A DNA stretch of 64,000 nucleotides from Coriobacteriaceae bacterium. Its GTDB lineage: Bacteria; Actinomycetota; Coriobacteriia; Coriobacteriales; Coriobacteriaceae. Made by a program: the position numbers and the translations under genes. The notes under the pieces are model-generated. The model was not told the origin of the DNA and made no database searches. It saw only the letters and a program-made list of their open reading frames with translations. Below are positions 1-8,126 of this stretch, piece by piece (the first letter of the stretch is position 1; each line of letters begins with the position of its first letter). The stretch covers positions 228,268 to 292,267 of the forward strand of contig SUUG01000011.1 in NCBI GenBank assembly GCA_015062655.1. The letters run 5' to 3'.

Positions 1-1
1 G

Positions 2-424
2 GCGGGCATGGGGCTCGTGGGCAAGCACATCGGCCGCAGTTGGGTGCGCAGGTTCACGATCACCGGCGGCGCCATGGCATCGAGCATCGGGCACGACTCG
101 CACAACATCTGCGTTGTGGGCGACAACCCCGACGACATGCTCGCCGCCGTTCAAGCCGTGGGCCAGGGAGGATTCGTCCTCGTGCGGGGCGGCGAGGTCG
201 TAGCGAGAATCGCCCTCCCTCTCGGCGGCCTCATGTCGGACGGGACGGCCGAGGAGGTCGCGGCCGAGCACGACGCCTTCATGCGCGAGGGCCGGGCGAT
301 GGGAATCGAGCCGCCGCTCGATCCGATCATGGGCATGATCTTCCTACCGCTACCGGTGATCCCCACGGTGAGGATTCGGCCGGAGGGGTTGTTCGACGTG
401 AGGACGTTCACGTACGTGAGCTAA
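2..424 (+). CDS. ade: Adenine deaminase, C-terminal part (cut by window start)
   Basis: The reading frame is already open at the window edge, so only the last ~140 codons of a ~590-residue protein are present. The stretch around codons 25-37 (GAMASSIGHDSHNICVV) matches the conserved C-terminal signature of bacterial adenine deaminase, where GA-ASS-AHDSHN is followed by a glycine-rich strand and a PLGGLMSD-like element, also seen here. The enzyme deaminates adenine to hypoxanthine in purine salvage and is a cytosolic metalloenzyme. The metal-binding N-terminal amidohydrolase domain lies outside the window and cannot be checked. The gene is convergent with the tyrS operon and shares a hairpin with it. 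Confidence 0.85.
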   Translation, partial: AGMGLVGKHIGRSWVRRFTITGGAMASSIGHDSHNICVVGDNPDDMLAAVQAVGQGGFVLVRGGEVVARIALPLGGLMSDGTAEEVAAEHDAFMREGRAMGIEPPLDPIMGMIFLPLPVIPTVRIRPEGLFDVRTFTYVS

Positions 425-619
425 CGGGTCGATCGCGGCCCCGCCGCCCTCCGCTCGCAAAACGGCGCGAACGCGTGGTGGATGGGACCGACCGTGGGCC
501 CGCCGCCGTCCGCGTCCCCCAGTCGCGTGGCTTCGCGAACGCTTTGGGGGAACGCGGGCAGCGGCCCCACTGCGGGGAGCACCTTTCGGCACTCATATTG
601 AAATGAAAAGAGATGGTGA

Positions 620-645
620 CCTCGGGCGGTGCCCGAGGCCGTTTT
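620..645. terminator. Bidirectional intrinsic terminator between ade and the tyrS operon
   Basis: A perfect 8-bp stem (CCTCGGGC / GCCCGAGG) with a 3-base loop is followed on the plus strand by CCGTTTT. It lies between two convergent genes. The U-tract is short, so termination may be modest. The other ~200 bases after ade show nothing else. Confidence 0.55.
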
Positions 646-1153
646 AATCCGCGGTCGGCCCGTAGGTGCCGTCCACCAGGGCCGCCGCCAGCTCGTCGTC
701 GACCCCGTCCGGGACCCCCCGCTCCTCGTACCGCTGGACCTCGCGCATCGTGATGAGCCCGTTTTGCTCGTACACCACGCAAACAGGGTCCATGAAGCCC
801 TCGTTCTGCACGTAGTACGTCGCCCCGCGGTATGAGAACGACTCGTCGACCCGCATACCCATGGCGACCGCGAACCTCCCGGCGAGCACCAGGCACACGA
901 AGCCCACGATCGCGAACGCGAACGCGATGGTCGCGGGCACCTTCCACCGCGCACGGCGGACCCAGCGCACGGCGGACATGAGCGTCCGGATGCCGGCCGC
1001 GAGCATCACGAACCACCCACCGACAAGCATGACGTTGTTCGCGATCGGGATGAAGGGGAACGAGGCCGCGAGGCCCATCGACGCGACGCCCGCGAGGGCC
1101 GCGAGCATAATGGCGACCTCGATCATCCGGCGCCGCTGCGACCCCCTGGTCAT
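644..1153 (-). CDS. Small three-helix membrane protein, function unknown
   Basis: The 169-residue product has three clear hydrophobic segments (roughly residues 10-32, 37-60 and 70-98) after a short basic N-terminus, then a ~70-residue soluble C-terminal part with the pattern GATYYVQNEGFMDP. The start ATG is preceded by a strong ribosome-binding site (AAGGAGGGGG) that overlaps the stop codon of tyrS, 12 bp upstream, so the two genes are almost certainly co-transcribed and perhaps translationally coupled. I do not recognise a family. The C-terminal part could lie outside the membrane, but topology is only guessed from hydrophobicity. Confidence 0.75.
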   Translation of the reverse strand: MTRGSQRRRMIEVAIMLAALAGVASMGLAASFPFIPIANNVMLVGGWFVMLAAGIRTLMSAVRWVRRARWKVPATIAFAFAIVGFVCLVLAGRFAVAMGMRVDESFSYRGATYYVQNEGFMDPVCVVYEQNGLITMREVQRYEERGVPDGVDDELAAALVDGTYGPTAD

Positions 1154-1165
1154 ATCTCCCCCTCC

Positions 1166-2380
1166 TTAGGCGAGGCGCGCGAACTTGCGCTTGCCCACCT
1201 GGAGGACGGTGCCGGCCTTGAGCAGCCCGGCGTCCACGTTGTAGCCCTTGGGCGCCACGGCCTCGCCGTCGATCTTGACCCCGCCGCCGTCGATCAGGCG
1301 ACGCGCCTCGCCCGCGGACGGCGCGAGCCCGGCGTCCTTGAGCACGCCGGCGAGGTAGACCGTGCCGTCCTCGCCCGGCGAGAGGTCAACCGCGACCTCG
1401 GCGATGTCCTCGGGCAGCTCGTTTTGCTTGAACACGCGGTCGAAGGCGGCCTCGGCCTCCGCGCCGGCGCCCGCGCCGTGGTAGGTGTCGCACAGGTCGC
1501 GGCCGAGGGCGCGCTTGAGCTCATAGGGGTTCGCCGCGCCGTCGGCGAGCGCCGCGTCGATGGCGTCCACCTCGTCGGGCGTCTTGGAGCTCGCCAGGCG
1601 GTAGTACTTGCCGATCATCTCGTCGGGGATCGACATGGTCTTGCCGAACATCTCCGCGGGCTCGTCGGTGAGCCCGATGTAGTTGCCGTAGGACTTGCTC
1701 ATCTTCCGCACGCCGTCCGTGCCCTCGAGCAGCGGCATCGTGAGCGCGACCTGGGGCTCCATGCCCATCTTCTCCATGAGCTCGCGACCGGCGAGCAGGT
1801 TGAAGAGCTGGTCGGTGCCGCCCATCTCCACGTCCGCCTCGATCTCGACGGAATCCAGAGCCTGCATCACCGGATACAGGAACTCGTGGAGCGCGATGGG
1901 GGTCTGGCTCTGGTAGCGCTTCGTGAAGTCGTCGCGCTCGAGGATGCGCGCGACGGTGAACTTGCTCGCCACCTTGAGCAGGCCCTTGAGGTCGAGCGAG
2001 AGGATCCAGTCGCCGTTGCGCACGATCGTGGTGCGCTCGGGATCCAGGATCTTCATGGCCTGCTCGACGTAGGTCTGGGCGTTGGCCTCCACCTGCTCCT
2101 GGGAGAGCTGGGGGCGCGTGGTGTTCTTGCCCGACGGGTCGCCGATCATCGCCGTGCCGTTGCCGATGATGAGGGTGACCCGGTGGCCGAGGTCTTGGAA
2201 CTGGCGCATCTTGCGCAGGGGGACGGCGTGGCCCAGGTGCAGGTCGGGCGAGGTGGGATCGACGCCGAGCTTGATGTTCAACGGGGTCCCGCGCTCGAGC
2301 TTCTTCCTGAGATCGGCCTCGGGCACGATCTGCGCCGCGCCGGACGTGATGATGCGCATCTGCTCGTCAACGGATAGCAA
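1166..2380 (-). CDS. tyrS: Tyrosyl-tRNA synthetase
   Basis: Class I aminoacyl-tRNA synthetase that charges tRNA-Tyr in the cytosol. The HIGH motif appears as HLGH near residue 47, the KMSKS motif is intact near residue 225, and an S4 RNA-binding domain closes the protein (about residues 340-404, SAGEARRLIDGGGVKIDG). I place the start at a TTG codon: the frame is open ~100 codons further upstream, but that part is proline/arginine-rich and unlike TyrRS, whereas GAGGAGG sits 8 bases before this TTG and the resulting 404 residues fit the family. It is the first gene of a two-gene operon with the membrane protein downstream. No T-box leader was recognisable upstream. Confidence 0.93.
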   Translation of the reverse strand: MLSVDEQMRIITSGAAQIVPEADLRKKLERGTPLNIKLGVDPTSPDLHLGHAVPLRKMRQFQDLGHRVTLIIGNGTAMIGDPSGKNTTRPQLSQEQVEANAQTYVEQAMKILDPERTTIVRNGDWILSLDLKGLLKVASKFTVARILERDDFTKRYQSQTPIALHEFLYPVMQALDSVEIEADVEMGGTDQLFNLLAGRELMEKMGMEPQVALTMPLLEGTDGVRKMSKSYGNYIGLTDEPAEMFGKTMSIPDEMIGKYYRLASSKTPDEVDAIDAALADGAANPYELKRALGRDLCDTYHGAGAGAEAEAAFDRVFKQNELPEDIAEVAVDLSPGEDGTVYLAGVLKDAGLAPSAGEARRLIDGGGVKIDGEAVAPKGYNVDAGLLKAGTVLQVGKRKFARLA

Positions 2381-2439
2381 TGCTCTGTCCTCCTCGAGAA
2401 GGGTAGCGCCCTCGCCGGGGACGGACCCGGGCGGTGCTT

Positions 2440-2461
2440 TGTGGATAACTTTTCCAGTGTA
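2440..2461 (-). promoter_or_regulatory. Candidate tyrS promoter -10 and a DnaA-box-like site in the leader
   Basis: Reading the minus strand upstream of tyrS, TACACT (2456-2461) is a plausible -10 element with no good -35. Just downstream lies TTATCCACA (2440-2448), identical to the consensus DnaA box. One box alone does not define an origin, and its role here is unknown. Confidence 0.35.
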
Positions 2462-2652
2462 GCCGAGATGGGCGGGGCGCGGAGGAAGAGTTCGGGCGGG
2501 ACGGGGCGACCTCGGCCCATGGGCCGGTATTGGGGGCGCCGCCGGGCGGGCGGCGGGGAGGACGCGAGGCACGGGTTGAGGCGCGGAGGTGCGGGGTGCG
2601 AACGGAGCCCCCGGGCACGGGCTCAATGGGCCCGTCACGGACGACGTGAAGC

Positions 2653-2795
2653 CAGAAGTCCCCGCTGTGAACGATGCCCACGCGCCCATACCCGCATGTT
2701 GGACACCAATACATATAAAGAGATATTCATTTTGGCGCGATCAGGCCGAGAAACGCCAGAACTCCCCTCCGTGAACGTTCACAGCGGGGACTTCT
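2653..2795. repeat. Nested palindromic element, family 7 (single copy)
   Basis: A perfect 20-bp inverted repeat (AGAAGTCCCCGCTGTGAACG at 2654-2673, its reverse complement at 2776-2795) spans 142 bp. A second, imperfect direct copy of the left word (2757-2777) abuts the right arm, forming the palindrome GTGAACGTTCAC at 2771-2782. A short internal stem TGGCG/CGCCA lies at about 2733-2758. The centre is AT-rich compared with the neighbourhood. It sits in the ~600 bp between the divergent tyrS and PBP genes. No coding sequence is credible there. Confidence 0.75.
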
Positions 2796-2978
2796 GTCAA
2801 ACCGACCCCTCATGCGAACGGGATCCCGCCTCGCGCGCCCGAAGCCGCGCCCGCGCCGCCCTCCCCCGCGCCCGCCCCGTGTTTTCTCCCCGCAGCCGCC
2901 CGATAGCGCGCGCTGAGCCTGCGAGCTTGCGTTATCGTATTGGTATCTATCGTGTTTCGCACCCTCTTGGAGGTACGC

Positions 2979-5153
2979 ATGGGTCCACGCGAGCGCCACG
3001 CGCGCAAGCACGCCAAGACGCACACCATCCCCGTGATCCTCGCCTCGATCCTGGGCTTCCTGCTCATCGCCGGTGTGGCCTTCGGGGTCGGCATGGTCGC
3101 CAACGTGAACCGCTGGCTCTCCGACTTGCCTGACTACACGGACACCAACCAGTACCTGGTGAGCGAGCCCACCGAGGTCCTGGACGCGAACGGCAACAAG
3201 ATCGCGAGCCTCTACGTCCAGAACCGCGAGACCATCACGATCGACAAGGTGTCCCCCCAGGTGCTCAAGGGCACCGTCGCCACCGAGGACGAGCGTTTCT
3301 ACGAGCACGGCGGCGTCGACCCCATCGGCATCGCCCGCGCCGCGCTCATGCAGCTCGCCGGCCGCTCCGAGGGCGCCTCGACCATCACCCAGCAGCTCGT
3401 GCGCAACACCATCCTCTCCGAGGAGCAGTTCGACATCACCATCGAGCGCAAGGTCCGCGAGGCCTTCATCGCGATGAAGATGGAGGAGATCTTCTCCAAA
3501 GACGAGATCCTCATGATGTACCTCAACACCATCTACTACGGTCACGGCGCCTACGGCATCGAAGCGGCCTCCGAGACCTACCTCTCCAAGCCCGCGAGCG
3601 ACCTCACGCTCGCCGAGGCCGCGCTGCTCGTGGGTCTGCCCAACGCCCCGAGCCGCTACGACCCCACCGTGAATCCCGACCTCGCCCTGCAGCGCCGCAA
3701 CACCGTCCTCAACCGCATGCTCACCAACGGCTACATCACGCAGGAGGAGCATGACGCCGCCGAGGCCGAGCCCCTCGCCCTGAACGTCAGCGAGACCCCC
3801 ACCAACGGCACGCTCGCCTTCCCCTACTTCGTGGATTACGTGAAGAGCCTCCTGCAAGAGGAGTTCACCACGGACATGATCTTCAAGGGCGGCCTCACGG
3901 TGAAGACCACGATCGATCCCACGCTGCAGACCCAGGCCGAGGAGGCCGCGATCGGCCAGCTCGAGGCCAAGGGCGCCGACAACCTGGACGTCGGCCTCAT
4001 AGCGATCGACCCCAAGACCGGCTACATCAAGGCGATGGTCGGCGGCCGCAACTACAACGACGCCGCCGGGGCGCACACGAACCACACGCTCACGCGACGC
4101 TCCTCGGGTTCGTCGTTCAAGGGCATCACCCTCGCCGCGGCGGTGCACGCGGGCATGAACCCCAACATCATCTTGAACTGCACCTCGCCCCGGACCTTCA
4201 CGATCACGGGCACGACCTTCACCGTGCAGAACTACGGCAACATCAACTACGGCATGCGCTCCCTCGCCCAGGCGACCGCCGTGTCGTCCAACACCGGTTA
4301 CGTCGCCGTGCAGGAGGCGATCGGCTACGACGCGGTGGAGAAGATGAGCGGCGACCTCGGCATCGACACCACCGACGAGGCCGCCGAGTACCGCGGCCAG
4401 CCGAGCCTGACGCTCGGCACCGCCTTCCTCACCCCGCTCGAGATGGCCGAGGCCTACGCCACCTTCGCCAACGGCGGCCAGCACCGCGACGCCGTGGCCA
4501 TCACGGAGATCGTCTCGCGCACCGGCGAGACGCTCTACAAGCACGAGGGCAAGCCCGAGCAGGTGCTCACCGCCGGCGAGGCCGCCGCGGTGACCGACGT
4601 GCTCGAGGGCGTGTTCTCCTACGGCGGCACCGCGGCCGGCTACGCACCCAACATCAACCAGCCGGTGGCCGGCAAGACCGGTACGGCCGGAACCGCGAAC
4701 ACCACCTCCGACCTCTGGTTCGTGGGGTACACGCCGCAGCTGTGCACCGCGGTCTGGACGGGCCGCTCGGGGTCGAACGGCCGCGTGGGGTACCGCACCT
4801 CCGACCTCCCGCTGCCGATCTTCAGGAACTTCATGACGGCCGCCCTCTCCGGCGTCGCCCGCGAGGAGTTCCCCACCGGTGACGCCCCCACCTACCAGCC
4901 GAACAGCAACTGGAAGCTCTCCGGCATCACGTATGACAGCGGACGCGGTGACGAGGAGGAGGTCGTCGAGGAGACGGAGGAGACGACCGACACCGGGAGC
5001 GCCGCCGAGGTCGACCCCGACGCCGACTACCCCGAGGAGGTCGACCCCGGCGCCGACTACCCCGAGGAGGTCACGCCCGACCCCGAGACCGGAGGGGATC
5101 CGGGCGCCGAGGAGGGCGGCGAGCACCTGCCCGAGGAGGAGGTCGCACCCTAA
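2979..5153 (+). CDS. Class A penicillin-binding protein (transglycosylase-transpeptidase)
   Basis: Bifunctional peptidoglycan synthase of 724 residues, membrane-anchored with its catalytic domains outside. A basic N-terminus and one membrane helix (about residues 11-36) are followed by a GT51 glycosyltransferase domain (EDERFYEHGG near residue 104, then GASTITQQLVRN and RKVREA) and a penicillin-binding transpeptidase domain with SSFK (active-site Ser near residue 379), SSN and KTGTAGT (near 566). The last ~55 residues are a Glu/Asp/Pro tail with short repeats (DYPEEVDPGADYPEEV). The ATG at 2979 is preceded by TTGGAGG at good spacing. A more upstream ATG in frame lacks such a site. The gene appears monocistronic, with its own terminator. 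Confidence 0.92.
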   Translation: MGPRERHARKHAKTHTIPVILASILGFLLIAGVAFGVGMVANVNRWLSDLPDYTDTNQYLVSEPTEVLDANGNKIASLYVQNRETITIDKVSPQVLKGTVATEDERFYEHGGVDPIGIARAALMQLAGRSEGASTITQQLVRNTILSEEQFDITIERKVREAFIAMKMEEIFSKDEILMMYLNTIYYGHGAYGIEAASETYLSKPASDLTLAEAALLVGLPNAPSRYDPTVNPDLALQRRNTVLNRMLTNGYITQEEHDAAEAEPLALNVSETPTNGTLAFPYFVDYVKSLLQEEFTTDMIFKGGLTVKTTIDPTLQTQAEEAAIGQLEAKGADNLDVGLIAIDPKTGYIKAMVGGRNYNDAAGAHTNHTLTRRSSGSSFKGITLAAAVHAGMNPNIILNCTSPRTFTITGTTFTVQNYGNINYGMRSLAQATAVSSNTGYVAVQEAIGYDAVEKMSGDLGIDTTDEAAEYRGQPSLTLGTAFLTPLEMAEAYATFANGGQHRDAVAITEIVSRTGETLYKHEGKPEQVLTAGEAAAVTDVLEGVFSYGGTAAGYAPNINQPVAGKTGTAGTANTTSDLWFVGYTPQLCTAVWTGRSGSNGRVGYRTSDLPLPIFRNFMTAALSGVAREEFPTGDAPTYQPNSNWKLSGITYDSGRGDEEEVVEETEETTDTGSAAEVDPDADYPEEVDPGADYPEEVTPDPETGGDPGAEEGGEHLPEEEVAP

Positions 5154-5182
5154 GAGCGCAGCGCGCGTCTTGCGATACGAGA

Positions 5183-5216
5183 ACGGATCCGCTCAGCGCG
5201 AGCGGGTCCGTTTTTC
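5183..5216 (+). terminator. Intrinsic terminator of the PBP gene
   Basis: A 12-bp near-perfect stem (ACGGATCCGCTC / GAGCGGGTCCGT) with a 5-base loop runs into a T5 tract, 30 bp after the PBP stop codon. Confidence 0.85.
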
Positions 5217-5220
5217 TTCC

Positions 5221-5351
5221 GGCGCCTTCGACATCCCCCGTGGGTGCCACGGCGTCCCCGGCGCATGCGGCACCGGCATGGAGTTTTCTTTTGGCGTCTT
5301 TGGTATCCGCGGGGACACCGCGGCGTCTCCCGCGCAAGCGACCGGCATGGA
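5221..5351. repeat. Imperfect direct repeat of ~60 bp, two copies
   Basis: Bases 5221-5281 and 5294-5351 are diverged direct copies. Both begin GGCG(C/T)CTT(C/T)G, contain CGGCGTC, and end in ACCGGCATGG. The copies lie between two convergent terminators. No function is evident. They look like a decayed duplication. Confidence 0.5.
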
Positions 5352-5385
5352 AAAGGGGCGCACCCGGATGGCGGGCGCGCCCCTT
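5351..5385 (-). terminator. Intrinsic terminator of the argR operon
   Basis: On the minus strand AAGGGGCGC pairs with GCGCCCCTT and is followed directly by further Ts. It lies ~35 bp after the small membrane peptide gene. Confidence 0.75.
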
Positions 5386-5417
5386 GCGCGTTCGATGGGA
5401 CCGGCGTCGCAGCGGGC

Positions 5418-5525
5418 CTACCGGCTCGGGCGGGACCTCAGGTAGTACCAGACCAAAAGGCCGACCAGCGCGATCGGCAGCAGGAGGACGAGCGCGATCA
5501 GAAGGATGTGAAAGAACGCGACCAT
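5418..5525 (-). CDS. 35-residue single-pass membrane peptide coupled to argR
   Basis: A short frame reads MVAFFHILLIALVLLLPIAL and continues to a WYYLRSR basic end: one hydrophobic helix of ~25 residues with positive charges at the C-terminus. Its ATG overlaps the argR stop codon (TGATG), the classic arrangement for translational coupling, and a terminator follows its own stop. The coupling, the uniform hydrophobicity and the lack of any other explanation for the gap argue for a real gene. Function unknown; a small regulatory or membrane-associated peptide is possible. Confidence 0.6.
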   Translation of the reverse strand: MVAFFHILLIALVLLLPIALVGLLVWYYLRSRPSR

Positions 5526-5962
5526 CAACGGCGCACGTTCCTCAGCTTGCCGATCATGCCCTCGAAGCGCTCGCCGTCCTCCGGGGAGCGGGTGACCACC
5601 AGGATGGTGTCGTTGCCCGCGAGCGAGCCCATGACATCGGGGAGCGCCGCGCCGTCGATCGCGGCCGCTATGCCCGAGGCCGTGCCGGGCTGGGCCTTGA
5701 CGATCACGAGGTTGTCCGTGCGCTGCACGCCGATGACGAGCTCGGACACCATGCGCTGCAGATGCAGGTCCTCGGCGAGCACGTAGACGCCCTCGGGGAG
5801 CTTGCGCAGGCCCATGTCGGCGATGTCACGAGAGACCGTCGCCTGGGTGCAGTTGAAGCCGCACTCCTTGAGCTCGTCCACGAGCATGCGCTGCGTGCGC
5901 ACGTTCATATTGCGGACGATGCCGCGAATCGCATCCTGTCGGTTGTTGCGCCTTTTTGCCAT
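5525..5962 (-). CDS. argR: Arginine repressor ArgR
   Basis: A 145-residue transcription factor with an N-terminal winged helix (residues ~8-70, RQDAIRGIVRN and TQATVSRDIADMGLRKL, the recognition region) and a C-terminal hexamerisation and arginine-binding domain (GTASGIAAAIDG and GSLAGNDTILVVTRS with the conserved acidic residues). It represses arginine biosynthesis and regulates catabolism when arginine binds. ATG 5962 follows GAAAGGTG at 6 bases. A GTG three codons upstream falls inside that ribosome-binding site and is rejected. No arginine biosynthesis genes lie in the window, so it acts in trans. It may also control itself through the sites just upstream. Confidence 0.92.
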   Translation of the reverse strand: MAKRRNNRQDAIRGIVRNMNVRTQRMLVDELKECGFNCTQATVSRDIADMGLRKLPEGVYVLAEDLHLQRMVSELVIGVQRTDNLVIVKAQPGTASGIAAAIDGAALPDVMGSLAGNDTILVVTRSPEDGERFEGMIGKLRNVRR

Positions 5963-5982
5963 CTGCGTCACCTTTCAGACAC

Positions 5983-6046
5983 GTGAATATCCATCACAGC
6001 ATAGCGATATTTCCTCGCCTTGTGAATATCCACCCGAATATTTACC
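5983..6046 (-). promoter_or_regulatory. Candidate ARG boxes upstream of argR
   Basis: GTGAATATCCA occurs twice in direct orientation (5983-5993 and 6022-6032), and the second copy is followed by CCGAATATTTAC. TGAATAT resembles half of the known ARG box (TNTGAATWWWWATTCANW). Position just upstream of argR suggests autoregulation. This is inferred from sequence alone. Confidence 0.45.
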
Positions 6047-6137
6047 CAGCTGAACGAGAACAAGCCTACAGCGCTTGCGTTCTTTAGCTCCTGCATATTT
6101 CAGCGAATCTGAATGCGCCCCGGCGCGATACCCGTAT

Positions 6138-7175
6138 TCAGTATGAGGCGGCCAGGGGACGGATGTGGGAGAGCTGCGCGAGCACCCGGTTGAGCGCACC
6201 GCGGAGCCTCGCACTCATATAGCAGGCGGAGGCGTTGCCCCGGGCGATGGAGGTGAACATGAGGCCGAGCTCCGCGTGGGCGGAACGAAGCGCCTCGACG
6301 GAGGCGCGGGTGGAGGAGGCGTCGATCATGTCCTGCACGCGCTGGCGACGCTCGATCGAGGACAGCCGCCCCGGCCCCGTGCAGGCGTTCTCCACGCAGC
6401 GGGCGACGCCCATCAGGTGATGGAGGTGCAGGGCCTCGCGGCACGCCGGGTCTTCCGCCAGGCCCCATGCCGAGAAGCGCTCGAGCAGCATCCCATGCGC
6501 GCGCTCGCAGCGGTCGAACAGGGCGGGGTCGAAACCGGCGGGTCGGTCCGCGGGATGGGTGTGGCAGGAGGTGGTCTCGAGGACCGCGATGCGATCCGCG
6601 TGCCCGAGCAGGGCGGGCAGCAGGCACGAGGCCTCGAACACGGCGGGCTCCTCCCCCGCCGCCCGCTCCCAGAGCGCGCGGTCGAACAGGACGCCGTAGG
6701 GCGCATCGACGACGCCCGTGGAAAGCAGGTCGGCCACGGAGCGGCCCATGTCGGCCCCCTCAGCGCGGGCGCTGGCGTGCGCAGGGCAACCCGCATCGCC
6801 GGAGACAGGGATCACGAGCGGCGCGGAGGCTTCAGAAGCGGCGACGAGGGCCTCTTCGAGAAACGAGGGGGCGAGCCAGTCGGCCTGGCGGAGCAGCAGG
6901 AGGCGCTCGCCGCGGGAGGAGTCGAGGGCCCCGGCGAGCCCGGCGTCGGGACGGGCGCCTTCGGCCGACAGCACCTCAAGGCGGAAATCGTGCTCGGCGA
7001 GACGCTGGAGCAGCTCATGGGTGTGGTCGGCGGAGCCGAGATCGGCGACGATCACCTCGATGTCGCGCAGGGTCTGGGCCAACGCGCTCTCGACGCAGCG
7101 CGTGATCTCATCCTCGCCGTTTTGAACGGCCAGGAGCACGGAGACCTGCGGCCGTCTTTGAGCCCGATGCGCCAC
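6138..7175 (-). CDS. GT2-like glycosyltransferase family protein, catalytic motif degenerate
   Basis: The 345-residue product opens with the GT-A fold signature of family 2 glycosyltransferases (SVLLAVQNGEDEITRCVESA, then EVIVADLGSADHTHELL in place of VDDGSTD). Where active enzymes have a DxD-type metal site after RGE, this one reads RGERLLLLRQADW, so the first acidic residue is absent. The C-terminal ~200 residues are helical-looking and unassigned. The start is a GTG with AGGAAGGAG ten bases before it. It follows truA by 80 bp on the same strand. It may be a non-catalytic or altered-specificity member; substrate unknown. Confidence 0.65.
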   Translation of the reverse strand: MAHRAQRRPQVSVLLAVQNGEDEITRCVESALAQTLRDIEVIVADLGSADHTHELLQRLAEHDFRLEVLSAEGARPDAGLAGALDSSRGERLLLLRQADWLAPSFLEEALVAASEASAPLVIPVSGDAGCPAHASARAEGADMGRSVADLLSTGVVDAPYGVLFDRALWERAAGEEPAVFEASCLLPALLGHADRIAVLETTSCHTHPADRPAGFDPALFDRCERAHGMLLERFSAWGLAEDPACREALHLHHLMGVARCVENACTGPGRLSSIERRQRVQDMIDASSTRASVEALRSAHAELGLMFTSIARGNASACYMSARLRGALNRVLAQLSHIRPLAASY

Positions 7176-7254
7176 GTGAATGCCACTCCTTCCTCAGTTG
7201 TCTGCATGGTATCCCAACAAAACGGAGGCAATCAGCGACCGCGACGGGGGCACA

Positions 7255-8100
7255 TCAAGAACAGAGAGCCAACACGCCCTCGTCATACGACACACTCATA
7301 AAGCACAAACCCTGTGCGGGCGCGGTCGGGCCGGCCGCGGTGCGGTCGCGGGCGGCGAGGACCGAGGAGATCCAGTCGGGGTCGCGCCGGCCGGCGCCGA
7401 CCTCCACCAGGCTGCCGACGATCGTGCGGACCATCGAATGCAGGAAGGCGTTGCCGGTGATCGTGAAGGCCGTGAGCTCCTCCCCCATCGGGCGCTCCGA
7501 GGCGAAGGACACCGCGTGGACGTTGCGGCAGGTGGGCTTGTCCACCGCCGAGGCCGCCTTGCAGAAGCTCTTGAAATCGTGCTCTCCGATAAGATGCGCA
7601 GCGGCGCGCTCCATCGCGGCCACGTCGAGGGCGCCCCGGTGCCACCACACGCGGTCGCGGGTGAGGACGGGACGGGCCTCGCCCGTGGCGATGCGGTAGG
7701 TGTAGGTGCGCGCGCGGGCGTCGAAGCGCGCGGAGAACCCCGGCGCGGCGTGGTAGACGGCGACGGCGGCCATATCGTCGGGGAGCAGGGCGGGAAGCGC
7801 GCGCATCCAGCGGCGCGCGGGGATCTCGAGCTCGGCGGCCGCGGCCGGGAGGCTCACGTACTGGGAGACCGCATGGACGCCGGCGTCGGTGCGGCCGGCG
7901 CAGGTGAGCTCGACCGGGCGGCGGAGGAAGGTCTCGAGGGCGCGGCGCAGCTCGCCCGCCACCGTGCGCTGGCCAGGCTGCTCGGCGTAACCGGAGAACG
8001 CGGCGCCGTCGTAGGAGAGGCGGATGACCAGGACGCCCGGCGCGGCGGGGGCGGCGGTTGCCGAGGCGGCGGACGAGATGGCTGAGGGGGTGTCGGACAT
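7255..8100 (-). CDS. truA: tRNA pseudouridine(38-40) synthase TruA
   Basis: Converts uridines 38-40 of tRNA anticodon stems to pseudouridine. The catalytic aspartate lies in AGRTDAGVHAVSQ near residue 70. Further family motifs are the FSGYAEQPGQRTV start region, RTYTYRI, and AFLHSMVRTIVGSL near the C-terminus. The 281-residue start at the ATG (MSDTPSA) gives an Ala/Ser-rich N-terminal lead of ~20 residues; the frame stays open further upstream but overlaps the EcfT-coding part of the previous gene in a different frame. It begins only 26 bp after that gene, so the two are likely co-transcribed. Confidence 0.93.
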   Translation of the reverse strand: MSDTPSAISSAASATAAPAAPGVLVIRLSYDGAAFSGYAEQPGQRTVAGELRRALETFLRRPVELTCAGRTDAGVHAVSQYVSLPAAAAELEIPARRWMRALPALLPDDMAAVAVYHAAPGFSARFDARARTYTYRIATGEARPVLTRDRVWWHRGALDVAAMERAAAHLIGEHDFKSFCKAASAVDKPTCRNVHAVSFASERPMGEELTAFTITGNAFLHSMVRTIVGSLVEVGAGRRDPDWISSVLAARDRTAAGPTAPAQGLCFMSVSYDEGVLALCS

Positions 8101-8126
8101 GGCGGGGCCCTTCTGGATCCGAGGCG

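Noticed and set aside
2440..2448. Replication origin at the DnaA-box-like TTATCCACA
   Set aside because: A single box without a cluster, AT-rich unwinding region, dnaA or dnaN nearby.
2381..2978. T-box riboswitch upstream of tyrS
   Set aside because: I looked for the conserved T-box sequence and a specifier loop on the minus strand and found neither.
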